From JAUIAI01 sp045106815 (GTDB lineage: Bacteria; Pseudomonadota; Gammaproteobacteria; Burkholderiales; Burkholderiaceae_E): 64,000 nt of DNA. The notes beneath the pieces were generated by a model that saw nothing but the letters and a program-made list of their open reading frames with translations, made no database searches and was not told the DNA's origin. The stretch is taken from assembly GCA_045106815.1 (NCBI GenBank), contig JBGCFG010000003.1, positions 62,001-126,000 on the forward strand, read 5' to 3'. This document shows positions 25,270 to 33,827 of this stretch, in pieces; position 1 is the stretch's first letter; the number at the start of each line of letters is the position of its first letter. A program made the position numbers and the translations under genes.

Positions 25270-26112
25270 TTAGACCAAAGGCCAGGGGCAGTCGGCGCCC
25301 AGTGCGATGAATTGAGGATTTAGCTCAGTGTCGCTGCCGTAGCTAAGCGGCTTGCCATCGAGGGTCAGCACGCGACCGCCGGCACTTTCAAGCACGGCCT
25401 GGCCGGCGGCTGTATCCCACTCACAGGTCGGGGTGAGCCTTGGATAACAATCGGCCCGGCCATTGGCGAGATGGCAAAACTTTAAGGAACTGCCAGCCTG
25501 TTGTAACTCGTGCGGATTAAGTCGATCAATCCAGCTTTGAGTCTCGGCGCTGCTGTGCGACTGACTGGCCAGGATGCGCACGGCTCGGTCAAATTCACCT
25601 GATTCATCTCGCGCCGGAAAACGAGCCGCCGATATGGCGTGTTGCTGGCCACCACGGCGCTCGAAAGCACCGGTCGTCACGAAACCCCAATAGGCCTCAC
25701 CGAGCGCTGGTGCCGTCACGATGCCCATGATCGGCCGCCCGCCTAGCACCAACGCGATATTGACGGTGAACTGATCCGTGCGCTTGATGAACTCGCGCGT
25801 GCCATCGAGCGGATCAACCAGCCAGAATGCACCCTCAGGGCTACGTCCAGACAGTGAGCCCGCCGCCTCTTCACTCACGACCGGCAGATCGGGAAAAGCA
25901 TCGTGCAGGCCAGCCATCAGGATGGTATTGGCGCGGGTGTCAGCCTCGGTCACTGGGGAATTATCAGATTTGAGCGAGACCGCCGCAGGCTGCGCCGACT
26001 CGTACACCTGCATGATTTCCTGCCCTGCCTTGTCGACCAGGGCAAGTAACTCATCAAACTTGTCCTGAACGGGCGATAGCAGTGAGTGAACGTCATCAGC
26101 GCCCGTCATCAA
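25270..26112 (-). CDS. cysQ: 3'(2'),5'-bisphosphate nucleotidase
   Basis: CysQ hydrolyses 3'-phosphoadenosine 5'-phosphate, recycling the by-product of sulfate assimilation. The 280-aa protein has the inositol-monophosphatase fold with its metal-binding signatures: SEEAAG, DPLDGTREF and WDTAAG. Two adjacent ATG codons (26112 and 26109) open the frame with GGAAGGGG just upstream, so the exact start is uncertain by one codon. It stands alone. A strong terminator hairpin pointing in the same direction lies about 70 bp upstream, isolating it from any upstream transcription. Confidence 0.93.
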   Translation of the reverse strand: MMTGADDVHSLLSPVQDKFDELLALVDKAGQEIMQVYESAQPAAVSLKSDNSPVTEADTRANTILMAGLHDAFPDLPVVSEEAAGSLSGRSPEGAFWLVDPLDGTREFIKRTDQFTVNIALVLGGRPIMGIVTAPALGEAYWGFVTTGAFERRGGQQHAISAARFPARDESGEFDRAVRILASQSHSSAETQSWIDRLNPHELQQAGSSLKFCHLANGRADCYPRLTPTCEWDTAAGQAVLESAGGRVLTLDGKPLSYGSDTELNPQFIALGADCPWPLV

Positions 26113-26180
26113 CCCCTTCCCTTGGCCAGCCGGCCGCTGTAATTAACCATCATGGTTGAACTGTACCAGCACGGCGCACG

Positions 26181-26210
26181 AAAAAGGCCGGTGTCAAAAA
26201 GACACCGGCC
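26181..26210 (-). terminator. strong intrinsic terminator with no gene in front of it
   Basis: On the minus strand a perfect 10-bp stem (GGCCGGTGTC/GACACCGGCC, 26186-26210) with a 5-nt loop is followed by five T residues (26181-26185). It would stop minus-strand transcripts coming from beyond 26210, but the next minus-strand gene upstream is panE, 0.8 kb away, beyond an oppositely oriented gene. The 26113-26423 stretch around it contains no credible coding frame. It may end an unannotated small RNA or shield cysQ. Confidence 0.8.
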
Positions 26211-26423
26211 CGGGTAGGTGCCCGGTATGCGCTCCGAGCCAGCGTTGACGGTGCCTTTTGCGACCCGCTTCGAGCCGCTTGGGCGCCGCCCAGTTGATGA
26301 TAGGTGTCGTGGCAGATAGAAAAGGTTCAATCACTGAATCCCGCTATTGAGGTTTGGTGGTCTGGCTGCTTAAATCATGCGCACTTGGTAGCATCAGACC
26401 ATCAGATTCAAACAGGGGATCAA

Positions 26424-26981
26424 ATGAAAAAGCTCATCATCGGCGCGGCGCTCGCCGGCCTGTGCACAATGGCCACCGCAGACGATTTCACCACCACGCT
26501 GGAGAACGTGCGCCAGGCCTATGAAGAGGGTGATATTGCAGGCGCAAAAGAAGAACTCGACTATGCCGGGCAGCTTCTTGGCCAAATGAGAGCGCAAAAG
26601 CTGCAGTCTTTGCTGCCCGAAGCGCTTAGTGGCTGGACCCGTAAAGACGCTGAGGCAAGCAATGCCGGGACGGCGATGTTTGGCGGTGGCACAACCGCAA
26701 AAGCCGAGTACCGAAAAGGCAAAGATCGCATCAATGTTTCGATCATCACAGACTCGCCCATGCTCGCGTCAATGGCGATGCTCTTTAGCAACCCGGCCAT
26801 GGCCGGCACGCAGGGCACGATGAAGCGGATTAACCGTCAAAAGGTAATGGTCAAGAAAGACGGCAGCATAACGGCCATGGTGGATAAACGCATCATGATA
26901 GAAATCAAGGGTCGCGCTCCGGCCGCTGATAAGGAGGCCTATTTCGCGGCCATCGATATGAAAGAGCTTAAGGCCTACTAG
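26424..26981 (+). CDS. periplasmic protein of unknown function
   Basis: The 185-aa product has a signal peptide (MKKLIIGAALAGLCTMATA). The mature protein starts with a helical stretch (about 20-60), then a region rich in Ala, Met and charged residues including a Met-rich stretch (SPMLASMAMLFSNPAMAG). The C-terminal third looks like alternating strands (INRQKVMVKKDGSITAMVDKRIMIEIKG). AGGGGA lies 5-6 bp before the ATG at 26424; an in-frame extension to 26304 is unlikely because it precedes the signal peptide. It is convergent with panE. I do not recognise a named family. Confidence 0.75.
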   Translation: MKKLIIGAALAGLCTMATADDFTTTLENVRQAYEEGDIAGAKEELDYAGQLLGQMRAQKLQSLLPEALSGWTRKDAEASNAGTAMFGGGTTAKAEYRKGKDRINVSIITDSPMLASMAMLFSNPAMAGTQGTMKRINRQKVMVKKDGSITAMVDKRIMIEIKGRAPAADKEAYFAAIDMKELKAY

Positions 26982-26999
26982 AGCAGACTACTCGATCAA

Positions 27000-27944
27000 T
27001 CAAGGGCGGGCCGGGCCAAAGCGGCTCTCGCCCGCTCGCACCACGGCCGCAACCGTCTGGTTGAACGGGGCCTGCCAACCCTGCTCATTCGCAATGACCG
27101 GCACCATCCCGTTGATTGCCCCGATCTCACTGAGCCGCTGAGCGCGATGGTCTTGAAGCATGGATGGCTTTGCGTCGGGTAGGCGGGATCCGAACTCTGT
27201 GACATAAGCAACCGGATCTTGGTAGGTAAAGTTGACCCCCCTGCCCTGACCAGCGCGATATGCCTCCAGAGTGCAGCCAACGGCAACTGCCCAATGCTCG
27301 GGATTAGCCATCAACTCGCCAACGGTCTCATCAAAGACCGTACATGGGCCGCTTAACGCGACATTGCACACAAACTTCTCCCACACCAACTGATCAATGT
27401 CGGCATAGGCTTTACTCTGAAAACCAGCCTCTCGCCATAAAGCCGTGCACCGCTCAACCACCGGCGTAATGCCGTGATGAACATCGCCTACACGGATCAG
27501 TGCCAAACCATTGTGGTGACAATGCCCGGGAGCCTCAATCGCCGCACCAAAGCCCTGAGCGACGCCGACCATCACAGATGCCCCGGGTAACGCATCCGCA
27601 ATGCGCTCTGCCGCACCAAGCCCGTTTTGAATGGCGAGCAGCATTGTTTGCGGCCCAATAAGCGGCGCACTCGCCCGCGCTGCGGCTGCAACATCACCGG
27701 CTTTGGTTGCAATCACGAGCATGTCGGCTGGTCCGCTCAGCGCGGCATCTGCCGGGTTAAGCGCGACCTTGATGTCGGCAATCGTTCGGTTACCACTGGC
27801 ACCCGTCAGATACAAGCCATTGCCTCGAATGGCATTGATGTGATCTGGGCGGACATCGACCCCCCACACTTCATGGCCGGCTTCCTTGAAAAGCCCGGCA
27901 TAGATGCACCCCATCGCCCCGATGCCAACAATTACAATCTTCAT
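27000..27944 (-). CDS. 2-dehydropantoate 2-reductase family protein
   Basis: The 314-aa protein has the ApbA/PanE architecture. An N-terminal NADP-binding Rossmann domain carries GIGAMG (7-12), followed by TKAGD and the QNGLGAAERI region. The helical C-terminal domain contains the catalytic-lysine segment WEKFVCNVALS. PanE reduces ketopantoate to pantoate in coenzyme A biosynthesis, but many paralogues act on other 2-oxoacids. The gene stands alone here with no pan genes nearby, so I do not assign panE. It is convergent with the periplasmic-protein gene. Confidence 0.87.
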   Translation of the reverse strand: MKIVIVGIGAMGCIYAGLFKEAGHEVWGVDVRPDHINAIRGNGLYLTGASGNRTIADIKVALNPADAALSGPADMLVIATKAGDVAAAARASAPLIGPQTMLLAIQNGLGAAERIADALPGASVMVGVAQGFGAAIEAPGHCHHNGLALIRVGDVHHGITPVVERCTALWREAGFQSKAYADIDQLVWEKFVCNVALSGPCTVFDETVGELMANPEHWAVAVGCTLEAYRAGQGRGVNFTYQDPVAYVTEFGSRLPDAKPSMLQDHRAQRLSEIGAINGMVPVIANEQGWQAPFNQTVAAVVRAGESRFGPARP

Positions 27945-27975
27945 TTAGCGCCTGCCCAACACATCCCAGACCATT

Positions 27976-28005
27976 CCAATTGCCAAAACGCCAATTGCCA
28001 AAACG
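27976..28005. repeat. tandem 15-bp direct repeat
   Basis: Two perfect, adjacent copies of CCAATTGCCAAAACG (27976-27990 and 27991-28005) lie just upstream of the panE-like gene and between it and the lipoprotein gene. They could be a recent slippage duplication or a pair of protein binding sites; nothing favours one. Confidence 0.85.
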
Positions 28006-28241
28006 CGCAAATGACGCCTTAACCGCGTCAAAAATTGCCATTCACCCAGCTAGTCCCCAGTCTCGGTGATAGGCGATACCCGCTCATTTCAGTATAACCG
28101 GGCCAATTGTTAAGGTTTGCAGTTGCCCTGTTGAACCCAGCCGCTCCCCCGGGCGACTCACCGGGGCGAGAGGATGGCAGGCGAGTGGCTGTCAACATCG
28201 CCATATTTTTTTCTGACTAGTTCTCTTTGAGGGGTGTTCCC

Positions 28242-28859
28242 GTGAAATCTTCCATCATTACACTTTTGTCCGTCGCACTGCTCGCCGCAGCAACCGGCTG
28301 TACAAACAAAGGGTCAGTCATTGGTTCGGTCGCAACCGAACAAGACAATCGGCCCGTGCGGGAAGCCCGTGTTGTTATGGTGCCGGTGGGCAGTGACAAG
28401 GAATACACCACAACAGCAGACTGGGGTGGCAATTACAAAATGCACGTTAAAGAGGGTGAGTACCAAATTTCAGCGCAACATCCCGGACTCGAGCTTTGCG
28501 GCGGCGGCAACATGGTGGTTGAAGTGCTGGGCAACAAAGTCGCCACGGTCGATCTTTGCCTCGCCAAGATTGAGGCGGCGGGGACAAGCGCACCCGTGAA
28601 CCCTGCGGCAGCGCCGGCTCCAACTGATCCCGCAGCGCCCGCTGCCCCGCAGGATCAACCGGCTCCAAGTAGCGACACCAGCTCCGCAGCACCGGCTGCC
28701 AACGCAAACACCGCAGCCACGAGTCAGCCAGTGGAAGTTACCCCGATTGCACCAACAGACGTAGCGCCGGGTGTTGTCTCGAGCACAGCCTCTCAGTTTC
28801 CGCCGTCTGCTGCCCCTACTTTCCCGCCAGCCTCATCAACGAGTGCTCAGACTAACTGA
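28242..28859 (+). CDS. lipoprotein with carboxypeptidase-regulatory-like domain and Ala/Pro-rich tail
   Basis: The product is about 205 aa, starting at GTG 28242 with GAGGGG about 8 bp upstream (an in-frame TTG at 28227 is less likely). The signal sequence ends in lipobox ATGC. Residues about 25-95 look like a small beta sandwich of the carboxypeptidase-regulatory type (GSVATEQDNRPVREARVVMVPVG, ADWGGNYKMHVKEGEYQISAQ). It has two further cysteines (LCGGG, DLCLA) that may pair. The last 110 residues are an Ala/Pro/Ser-rich, probably unstructured tail that might span the cell wall or periplasm. Function unknown. Confidence 0.78.
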   Translation: MKSSIITLLSVALLAAATGCTNKGSVIGSVATEQDNRPVREARVVMVPVGSDKEYTTTADWGGNYKMHVKEGEYQISAQHPGLELCGGGNMVVEVLGNKVATVDLCLAKIEAAGTSAPVNPAAAPAPTDPAAPAAPQDQPAPSSDTSSAAPAANANTAATSQPVEVTPIAPTDVAPGVVSSTASQFPPSAAPTFPPASSTSAQTN

Positions 28860-28927
28860 ACCACAGCCAGTCGATACGCGTTAATTAGTTGGTTGCGAGG
28901 TCGAATCGCCGGTCAGCGCTCGGCTGG

Positions 28928-29842
28928 TCAGCGCGCGGACGCTGGTGCCCCGCCAGCCTGTTCGTCAAATTGTTCATGCTTTGACAAGTCGACCAGTTCG
29001 CAAAACGCCTCATAACTCATGGCAGGCTGTTCAGACGCCTGACCGTTGTCGCGTAAGGCCTGCAACGCAAGTCGGGTCGCAGCGGCCGCTGCAAACAGCG
29101 TTGTGACGGCATACAAGACCACCTGAAACCCCATTTGCTGTAGTTGCTGCACGGTCAAGGTGCTCGCTGGCGTGCCGTCAACCAGCGAAACGACTTTAGG
29201 CGCATCGACGCGGCGGGCAATAGCGTCAACCTCCTCAACCGTTTTAACCCCATCGATAAACACCAGGTCAGCCCCTGCATCGCGATAGCGTGAAGCGCGA
29301 TCGGCAGCTTCGTTCAGCCCGTAGGACGGCAATGCATCTGTCCGGGCAATGATCTGCAACGGAGGCAAACCGCTGTCGTCATCTCGGGTACGGCAGGCCA
29401 AACCAATCCGGGCGGCGGCCTCAACAGCATCAATCAAGGTAATGCCTGCGCGCTGTCCGCAACGTTTGGGCGCGACCTGATCTTCAAGATGAATGGCTGC
29501 CACCCCCGCCTGCCTGTATTCCTGAATCGTTCGGTGCAGGTTCGAAGGCCCTCCATAGCCTGTATCAGCGTCTGCAATGACAGGGATTTGTATGGCCCGG
29601 GTCATATTGCGAGCGTGCTCCGTCATTTCGGTCTGGGTGAGCAGCCCGATATCCGGCGCACCGAGCCGGCTTGCTGTCGCACCAAAGCCAGTCATGTAAA
29701 CCGCAGGAAATCCTGCCTGCTCAACCAATCTTGCCGTGAGGCTGTCAGGCGCGCCGGGAGCTTGAATGATTTGCCCGCTCGAAAGCAGTTTTGCAAATTG
29801 CGCTGCAGGGCTCATTGCATGCAGCTCATGCTGGCTGTTCAT
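28928..29842 (-). CDS. isocitrate lyase/PEP mutase superfamily enzyme
   Basis: The 304-aa TIM-barrel protein carries the superfamily signatures: GAPDSLTARLVEQAGFPAVYMTGF, the metal-binding ADADTGYGG, and HLEDQVAPKRCG. Members include methylisocitrate lyase (PrpB), oxaloacetate decarboxylase and carboxyphosphonoenolpyruvate mutase. The catalytic loop normally reads K-(K/R)-C-G-H. Here it is KRCGQ, so the Cys is kept but the His is replaced. No prpC, prpD or phosphonate gene is near, so I leave the exact reaction open. The start may be 29842 or the ATG at 29815; neither has a clear ribosome site. Confidence 0.85.
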   Translation of the reverse strand: MNSQHELHAMSPAAQFAKLLSSGQIIQAPGAPDSLTARLVEQAGFPAVYMTGFGATASRLGAPDIGLLTQTEMTEHARNMTRAIQIPVIADADTGYGGPSNLHRTIQEYRQAGVAAIHLEDQVAPKRCGQRAGITLIDAVEAAARIGLACRTRDDDSGLPPLQIIARTDALPSYGLNEAADRASRYRDAGADLVFIDGVKTVEEVDAIARRVDAPKVVSLVDGTPASTLTVQQLQQMGFQVVLYAVTTLFAAAAATRLALQALRDNGQASEQPAMSYEAFCELVDLSKHEQFDEQAGGAPASAR

Positions 29843-29985
29843 CGGCTTGTTCTCGCGTTCGTCGGTGGAATTTGCATCTCTGCGCCGAATATCTCACAGA
29901 CTCTGTTTTCAGCGATCTTTACACTTACTCGGATAATTTCGGTTACCCAAGCCGAAACATCGAGGCAGTTAACTGGAACCCAATC

Positions 29986-30318
29986 ATGCAGACCATTATC
30001 AACGGCGTGCGTCGCGCACTGCAGATTCAAAAGCCAAGGTCAACCTCTGGCATCGGCCACATTCCCCGTCTGGGCGCCAGAATCCATCTCGGATCTACTC
30101 GTATGCGGGTGTCTATCAATCCGAGCGAAGAACTCTGGATCTGGTTGGTGCAGGCTGGCTGGCGCGAATGTCGCTACCCAAGAGACCGGCGAATCTACAT
30201 CGATCTGCCAGACAAGACCATCAAAAAGCTTGCCAAAGTGAATGGCGTCGAACGCGAAGCCCTTTACACCCGCATCCTTGCCTACATCAAGCACCCGGAA
30301 AAATCAGTTAAAAACTAA
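29986..30318 (+). CDS. small conserved-looking basic protein, unknown
   Basis: The most plausible start within a longer frame is ATG 29986, giving 110 aa. The product is basic, with a Trp-rich core (SEELWIWLVQAGWRECRYPRDRRIYIDLPDKTIKKLAK), and has no signal peptide or membrane helix. The region upstream of this ATG overlaps the promoter area of the isocitrate-lyase-family gene. I do not recognise a domain. The ordered mix of charged and aromatic residues makes a real gene more likely than chance. Confidence 0.55.
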   Translation: MQTIINGVRRALQIQKPRSTSGIGHIPRLGARIHLGSTRMRVSINPSEELWIWLVQAGWRECRYPRDRRIYIDLPDKTIKKLAKVNGVEREALYTRILAYIKHPEKSVKN

Positions 30319-30392
30319 TCAGGTAGCATCAGTCCCGCCGTTAACCAACCGGGACTCGGTGCCGCTCTTGGGCCGGCACGTCACGCAAACTG

Positions 30393-31712
30393 ATGCAGGC
30401 ATCCAGCGCCAAATCAATGGCCATCTATGTGTTGCTAATCGGGGCCACGATGAATTTGATGTCGCGTGGCCTCGGCGAAACCTTTGCGGTCTTTCTGGTA
30501 CCGCTTGAAAATGCATTCGAAACCGACCGCGTAGCCCTGACCGGCATTTACTCCGTCTACATGCTCGTCTACGGGCTGGCAGCGCCGGGCATTGGCTATC
30601 TGATCGACCGATTCGGCACGCGCCTTTGCTACGGGCTAGGACTGGTGCTGATTGCCACGGGTTTTTTGCTCGCATCACAGGCCGACCAACTCTGGCATTT
30701 GTACCTGCTGGTGGGCGTTTTGTGTGGCATCGGTACGGCCGCCCTGGGCATGGTGCCGGCATCAACCCTTGCTAGCGGCTGGTTTGATCAGCGCCTGCCC
30801 AGCGCCATGAGTGGCCTGTACGCTGCGCTTGGCATTGGGGTTTTGGTATTTTCACCGTTGAGCCAATGGCTTATTGAAAGCAGCGGCTGGCGTAGCGCCT
30901 ACGCATGGCTAGGACTGGCCCCGGTGTTGATGCTACCCATGATCTTGCTGCTTCCATGGCGCCGATTGGAAGCCGGCTCACCCCTGCTCGCGGCCAAACG
31001 CAGTGCGAACAAAAACGTCGGCGGTAATGGCAACCGTACCGACAAGAAAGGCAGCAAGACTGACAGCAAAGCCGACGATACGCGCCAGGCACTCTCCGCC
31101 GTGCGACGGGCTGAACTCATGGCGGCGCTGCGCACCAGCGGGTTCTGGAAGCTCGCGGGTGTGATGTTCTTCACAACGCTCTCAACTTTCACGACCCTGA
31201 TTCAATTGGTCGCGTTCCTCGTGGAGTCTGGCTTTAAGCCCTTGTTTGCCGCGTCAGTGTTCGGTGTTGTCGGCTTGCTCTCAACGGCTGGCATGGTGTG
31301 TTCGGGCATGTTCGCCGAGCGCTTCGGCGAAAAAGCCGTTGCCACTTTTGCGTATGGCTGTTCGATTGCCGGCGTCGGGTGTCTTGCGCTGCTAACCGTG
31401 CTGCCCGGCCTGCCACTGCTGATTCTGTTTGTTGTTTTATTTGGCACCGTTTCCGGTTCGCGCGGCCCGCTGATTGCGGTGCTGTCTTCGCGACTGTTCA
31501 ACGGTCAGGCCCAGGCAACGATATACGGCTGTGTGCTGCTTGCAATGGGAGTGGGTGGTGCCATCGCGGGCTGGGCGGGCGGCATGTTGCATGACCTGAC
31601 CAACGATTACCTCGCTGGCTTTGCCCTGACCGCGCTTGCAGCCCTGGCGGGAATGCTGTTGTTCCGGTCGATAACGGTTAGCCAGGCCGAGCCTGAACCT
31701 GCCGTCGCCTGA
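30393..31712 (+). CDS. MFS transporter, monocarboxylate/OFA-like
   Basis: The 439-aa protein has twelve hydrophobic helices split by a long, very polar central loop (about residues 195-235, rich in Asn, Lys, Asp and Ser). Motif A reads GYLIDRFGTRLCYG. The C-half repeats the pattern (GMFAERFGEKAVATF). It resembles the oxalate/formate-monocarboxylate antiporter group. ATG at 30393 directly precedes helix 1. It is monocistronic and convergent with the Nudix gene. Substrate unknown. It is not closely similar by eye to the other two MFS proteins in the window. Confidence 0.87.
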   Translation: MQASSAKSMAIYVLLIGATMNLMSRGLGETFAVFLVPLENAFETDRVALTGIYSVYMLVYGLAAPGIGYLIDRFGTRLCYGLGLVLIATGFLLASQADQLWHLYLLVGVLCGIGTAALGMVPASTLASGWFDQRLPSAMSGLYAALGIGVLVFSPLSQWLIESSGWRSAYAWLGLAPVLMLPMILLLPWRRLEAGSPLLAAKRSANKNVGGNGNRTDKKGSKTDSKADDTRQALSAVRRAELMAALRTSGFWKLAGVMFFTTLSTFTTLIQLVAFLVESGFKPLFAASVFGVVGLLSTAGMVCSGMFAERFGEKAVATFAYGCSIAGVGCLALLTVLPGLPLLILFVVLFGTVSGSRGPLIAVLSSRLFNGQAQATIYGCVLLAMGVGGAIAGWAGGMLHDLTNDYLAGFALTALAALAGMLLFRSITVSQAEPEPAVA

Positions 31713-31747
31713 CAATCCGTTGGCTTTTGCCGCCCACGTAACGCGAT

Positions 31748-32563
31748 TTAGCTAAAGAAAGCCTCGGGCCCGGCTTCGGGCTCAAAGTGATCTTTGCGCC
31801 AGACAAGCCGGGTCGGGCCGCTGAAAGCAGGTTGACTCACGGCATGCTTAGGGTCGCCTGGGTAGCAGATGGTGCGGCTGCCATCTTCATGCTTGATGCC
31901 AAGCGGTTCTATCAGCGGCGCCCGGTGCCCTGCCAAGGAATCAGCCAGCGCCGGGTAACTGTCGAACCTGGCAATCGCCGCGAGCGTCATAATCTGCGGC
32001 GGCGCCAAGGTGATTTTGGTCGCACAGTATGCCGCCAGCGCGTCGCGCGGCCCCATCCATTCGCTAGCATCGGCCTCAACACCATCATGAATAGCGCTTG
32101 CATCGGGCGGCAGGCAAGCCAGAAAAAACCGCGTGTCAAAGCGCCGCTTCATCATGGCAGGTGTTTTGGGCGTAATCCATCGCGAGAAAGGAATCAGATC
32201 GTCGGCCGTCAGCGACACGCCGCATTCCTCTTCACACTCCCGGCAAGCCGCGACGAAGAGTGCCGCCGCAAGCGCAGGGTCAAGATCTGGCTCATTGATT
32301 CTGTGAGCCGCGTCAACCGGCACACGGTACTGATCGAGGGCCTTTTGATGGGCATCTTCCGGATCTACCTTGCCACCCGGGAACACATAAGCACTGTTCA
32401 TAACCGTGGTACTGGCAGAGCGTCGTAACATGAACGCTTGCAGACCCGGCTGACCATTTGTATTCGGACGCACCAGAATCACTGAGGCGGCGTCCCGGAC
32501 GGGTTCCGTGACTTCGATTTCGTTGAGCGGTTCTACAGGTTTACTTGATGGGTTCGATGACAT
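31748..32563 (-). CDS. Nudix hydrolase with expanded Nudix box (NUDT19-like)
   Basis: I start the protein at ATG 32563 (271 aa), with GGAG 10 bp upstream; the frame extends further but into the divergent cysK promoter. The Nudix motif is present in two parts. GGKVDPE begins the box, and RECEEECG completes it with the catalytic Glu residues, but 38 residues separate them in place of the usual 7. Insertions at this place are known in NUDT19/RP2p-like enzymes, which act on CoA derivatives and related substrates. A downstream segment (WITPKTPAMMKRRFDTRFFLA) also fits that group. Divergent from cysK. Confidence 0.86.
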   Translation of the reverse strand: MSSNPSSKPVEPLNEIEVTEPVRDAASVILVRPNTNGQPGLQAFMLRRSASTTVMNSAYVFPGGKVDPEDAHQKALDQYRVPVDAAHRINEPDLDPALAAALFVAACRECEEECGVSLTADDLIPFSRWITPKTPAMMKRRFDTRFFLACLPPDASAIHDGVEADASEWMGPRDALAAYCATKITLAPPQIMTLAAIARFDSYPALADSLAGHRAPLIEPLGIKHEDGSRTICYPGDPKHAVSQPAFSGPTRLVWRKDHFEPEAGPEAFFS

Positions 32564-32624
32564 TGGTTTTCTGAGCTCCAACCAGACATTACTGGCAACG
32601 ACAAAACATACAGAAGGTACAGCA

Positions 32625-33548
32625 ATGAAGGCAGAGACGATTCTCGACACAATTGGCAATACCCCGCATGTGCGGATAAACAAGCTATTCGGGGCCGACT
32701 ACCACGTATGGATCAAATCAGAGCGTGCTAATCCAGGCGGCTCGATCAAAGACCGCATTGCCCTGTCCATGATTGAGCATGCGGAAAAGCACGGCCAACT
32801 CAAGCCGGGCGCGGCCATCATAGAACCAACCTCAGGTAATACTGGGGTAGGTCTGGCAATGGTCGCTGCGGTCAAAGGCTACAAGCTCACGCTGGTGATG
32901 CCAGACAGCATGTCCATCGAGCGTCGCCGTTTGATGCTTGCCTACGGTGCCTCGCTTGAACTAACGCCACGCGCAAAAGGCATGCCGGGTGCGATTGCCC
33001 GCGCTCAGGAGATGGTGGCGGCGACGCCAGGTGCGTGGATGCCACAGCAGTTTGAAAATCCAGCCAACATTTCGGTTCATGTAGAAACGACCGCCAAAGA
33101 AATTCAGGCTGATTTTCCTGATGGCGTTGATGTGATGATCACCGGGGTTGGCACCGGCGGTCACATCACAGGCTGCGCGCAGGCACTCAAAAAGGTCTGG
33201 CCTAATCTCAAGGTGTATGCAGTTGAGCCTGCGGCCTCGCCGGTAATTGCCGGCGGCGACCCGTCACCCCATCCGATTCAAGGGATTGGCGCCGGATTTA
33301 TACCGGCCAACCTGCACAAGGATATGCTCGACGGGGTGATCGGTGTCGAGGCGGATGACGCGCGTGAAATGGGTCGGCGCGCAGCCACTGAAGAAGGCAT
33401 GTTGGTTGGCCTGTCTTCTGGTGCAACGCTAGCGGCGATTGCCCAGCATCTGCCCGAAATTCCCAAGGGCTCAACAGTGCTGGGCTTTAACTACGACACC
33501 GGTGAGCGTTATTTGTCAGTTGATGGCTTTTTGCCGCAGGAAGGCTGA
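32625..33548 (+). CDS. cysK: cysteine synthase (O-acetylserine sulfhydrylase)
   Basis: The enzyme makes cysteine from O-acetylserine and sulfide using pyridoxal phosphate. The 307-aa protein has the PLP lysine at K42 in NPGGSIKDR, the substrate-binding TSGNTG loop, and the phosphate-binding GTGGHITG loop. The C-terminal GLSSGA is also typical. The start at 32625 has GAAGG about 7 bp upstream; a longer frame from 32508 overlaps the Nudix start. A strong terminator follows directly. By sequence features it is CysK-like, not CysM-like, but this is a moderate judgement. Confidence 0.95.
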   Translation: MKAETILDTIGNTPHVRINKLFGADYHVWIKSERANPGGSIKDRIALSMIEHAEKHGQLKPGAAIIEPTSGNTGVGLAMVAAVKGYKLTLVMPDSMSIERRRLMLAYGASLELTPRAKGMPGAIARAQEMVAATPGAWMPQQFENPANISVHVETTAKEIQADFPDGVDVMITGVGTGGHITGCAQALKKVWPNLKVYAVEPAASPVIAGGDPSPHPIQGIGAGFIPANLHKDMLDGVIGVEADDAREMGRRAATEEGMLVGLSSGATLAAIAQHLPEIPKGSTVLGFNYDTGERYLSVDGFLPQEG

Positions 33549-33563
33549 CAGCAGGACTGGCAT

Positions 33564-33595
33564 AAAAAAACGGCCACCCGAAGGTGGCCGTTTTT
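33564..33595. terminator. bidirectional intrinsic terminator after cysK
   Basis: A run of seven A (33564-33570) precedes an 8-bp stem CGGCCACC/GGTGGCCG with a CGAA loop (33571-33590), followed by five T (33591-33595). It works on the plus strand for cysK and on the minus strand for the small gene ending at 33612. Confidence 0.9.
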
Positions 33596-33611
33596 CAAGG
33601 GAAACCGGGCC

Positions 33612-33797
33612 TTACAGCAGACCCAGTTCCTCCATCATTTTGCGATCTTCCAGCTTCGCACGAGCAGCATGTAAACGCTTAGCTTGCTCTGATGGTGCGA
33701 TATTTTTGTAATCCTCGGGTCGTGACTCGACTCTTCCCTTGCGCATGCGCTCCGCCTGACGTTTACTGACTACTGATTTCTGGTGAGTAGCGCTCAT
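33612..33797 (-). CDS. small basic protein, unknown
   Basis: The product is 61 aa from ATG 33797, very rich in Arg, Lys and Glu (SKRQAERMRKGRVESRPEDYKN), with a helical C-terminus (AARAKLEDRKMMEELGLL). An alternative TTG start at 33827 has GGAGG 4 bp upstream and would add ten residues (71 aa). It is served by the bidirectional terminator shared with cysK. No domain is recognised. The helical, charged composition could suit nucleic acid or ribosome binding, but this is only a guess. Confidence 0.6.
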   Translation of the reverse strand: MSATHQKSVVSKRQAERMRKGRVESRPEDYKNIAPSEQAKRLHAARAKLEDRKMMEELGLL

Positions 33798-33827
33798 GGC
33801 TGAACTGGGTTTAGGGGTAGCTTTCAA

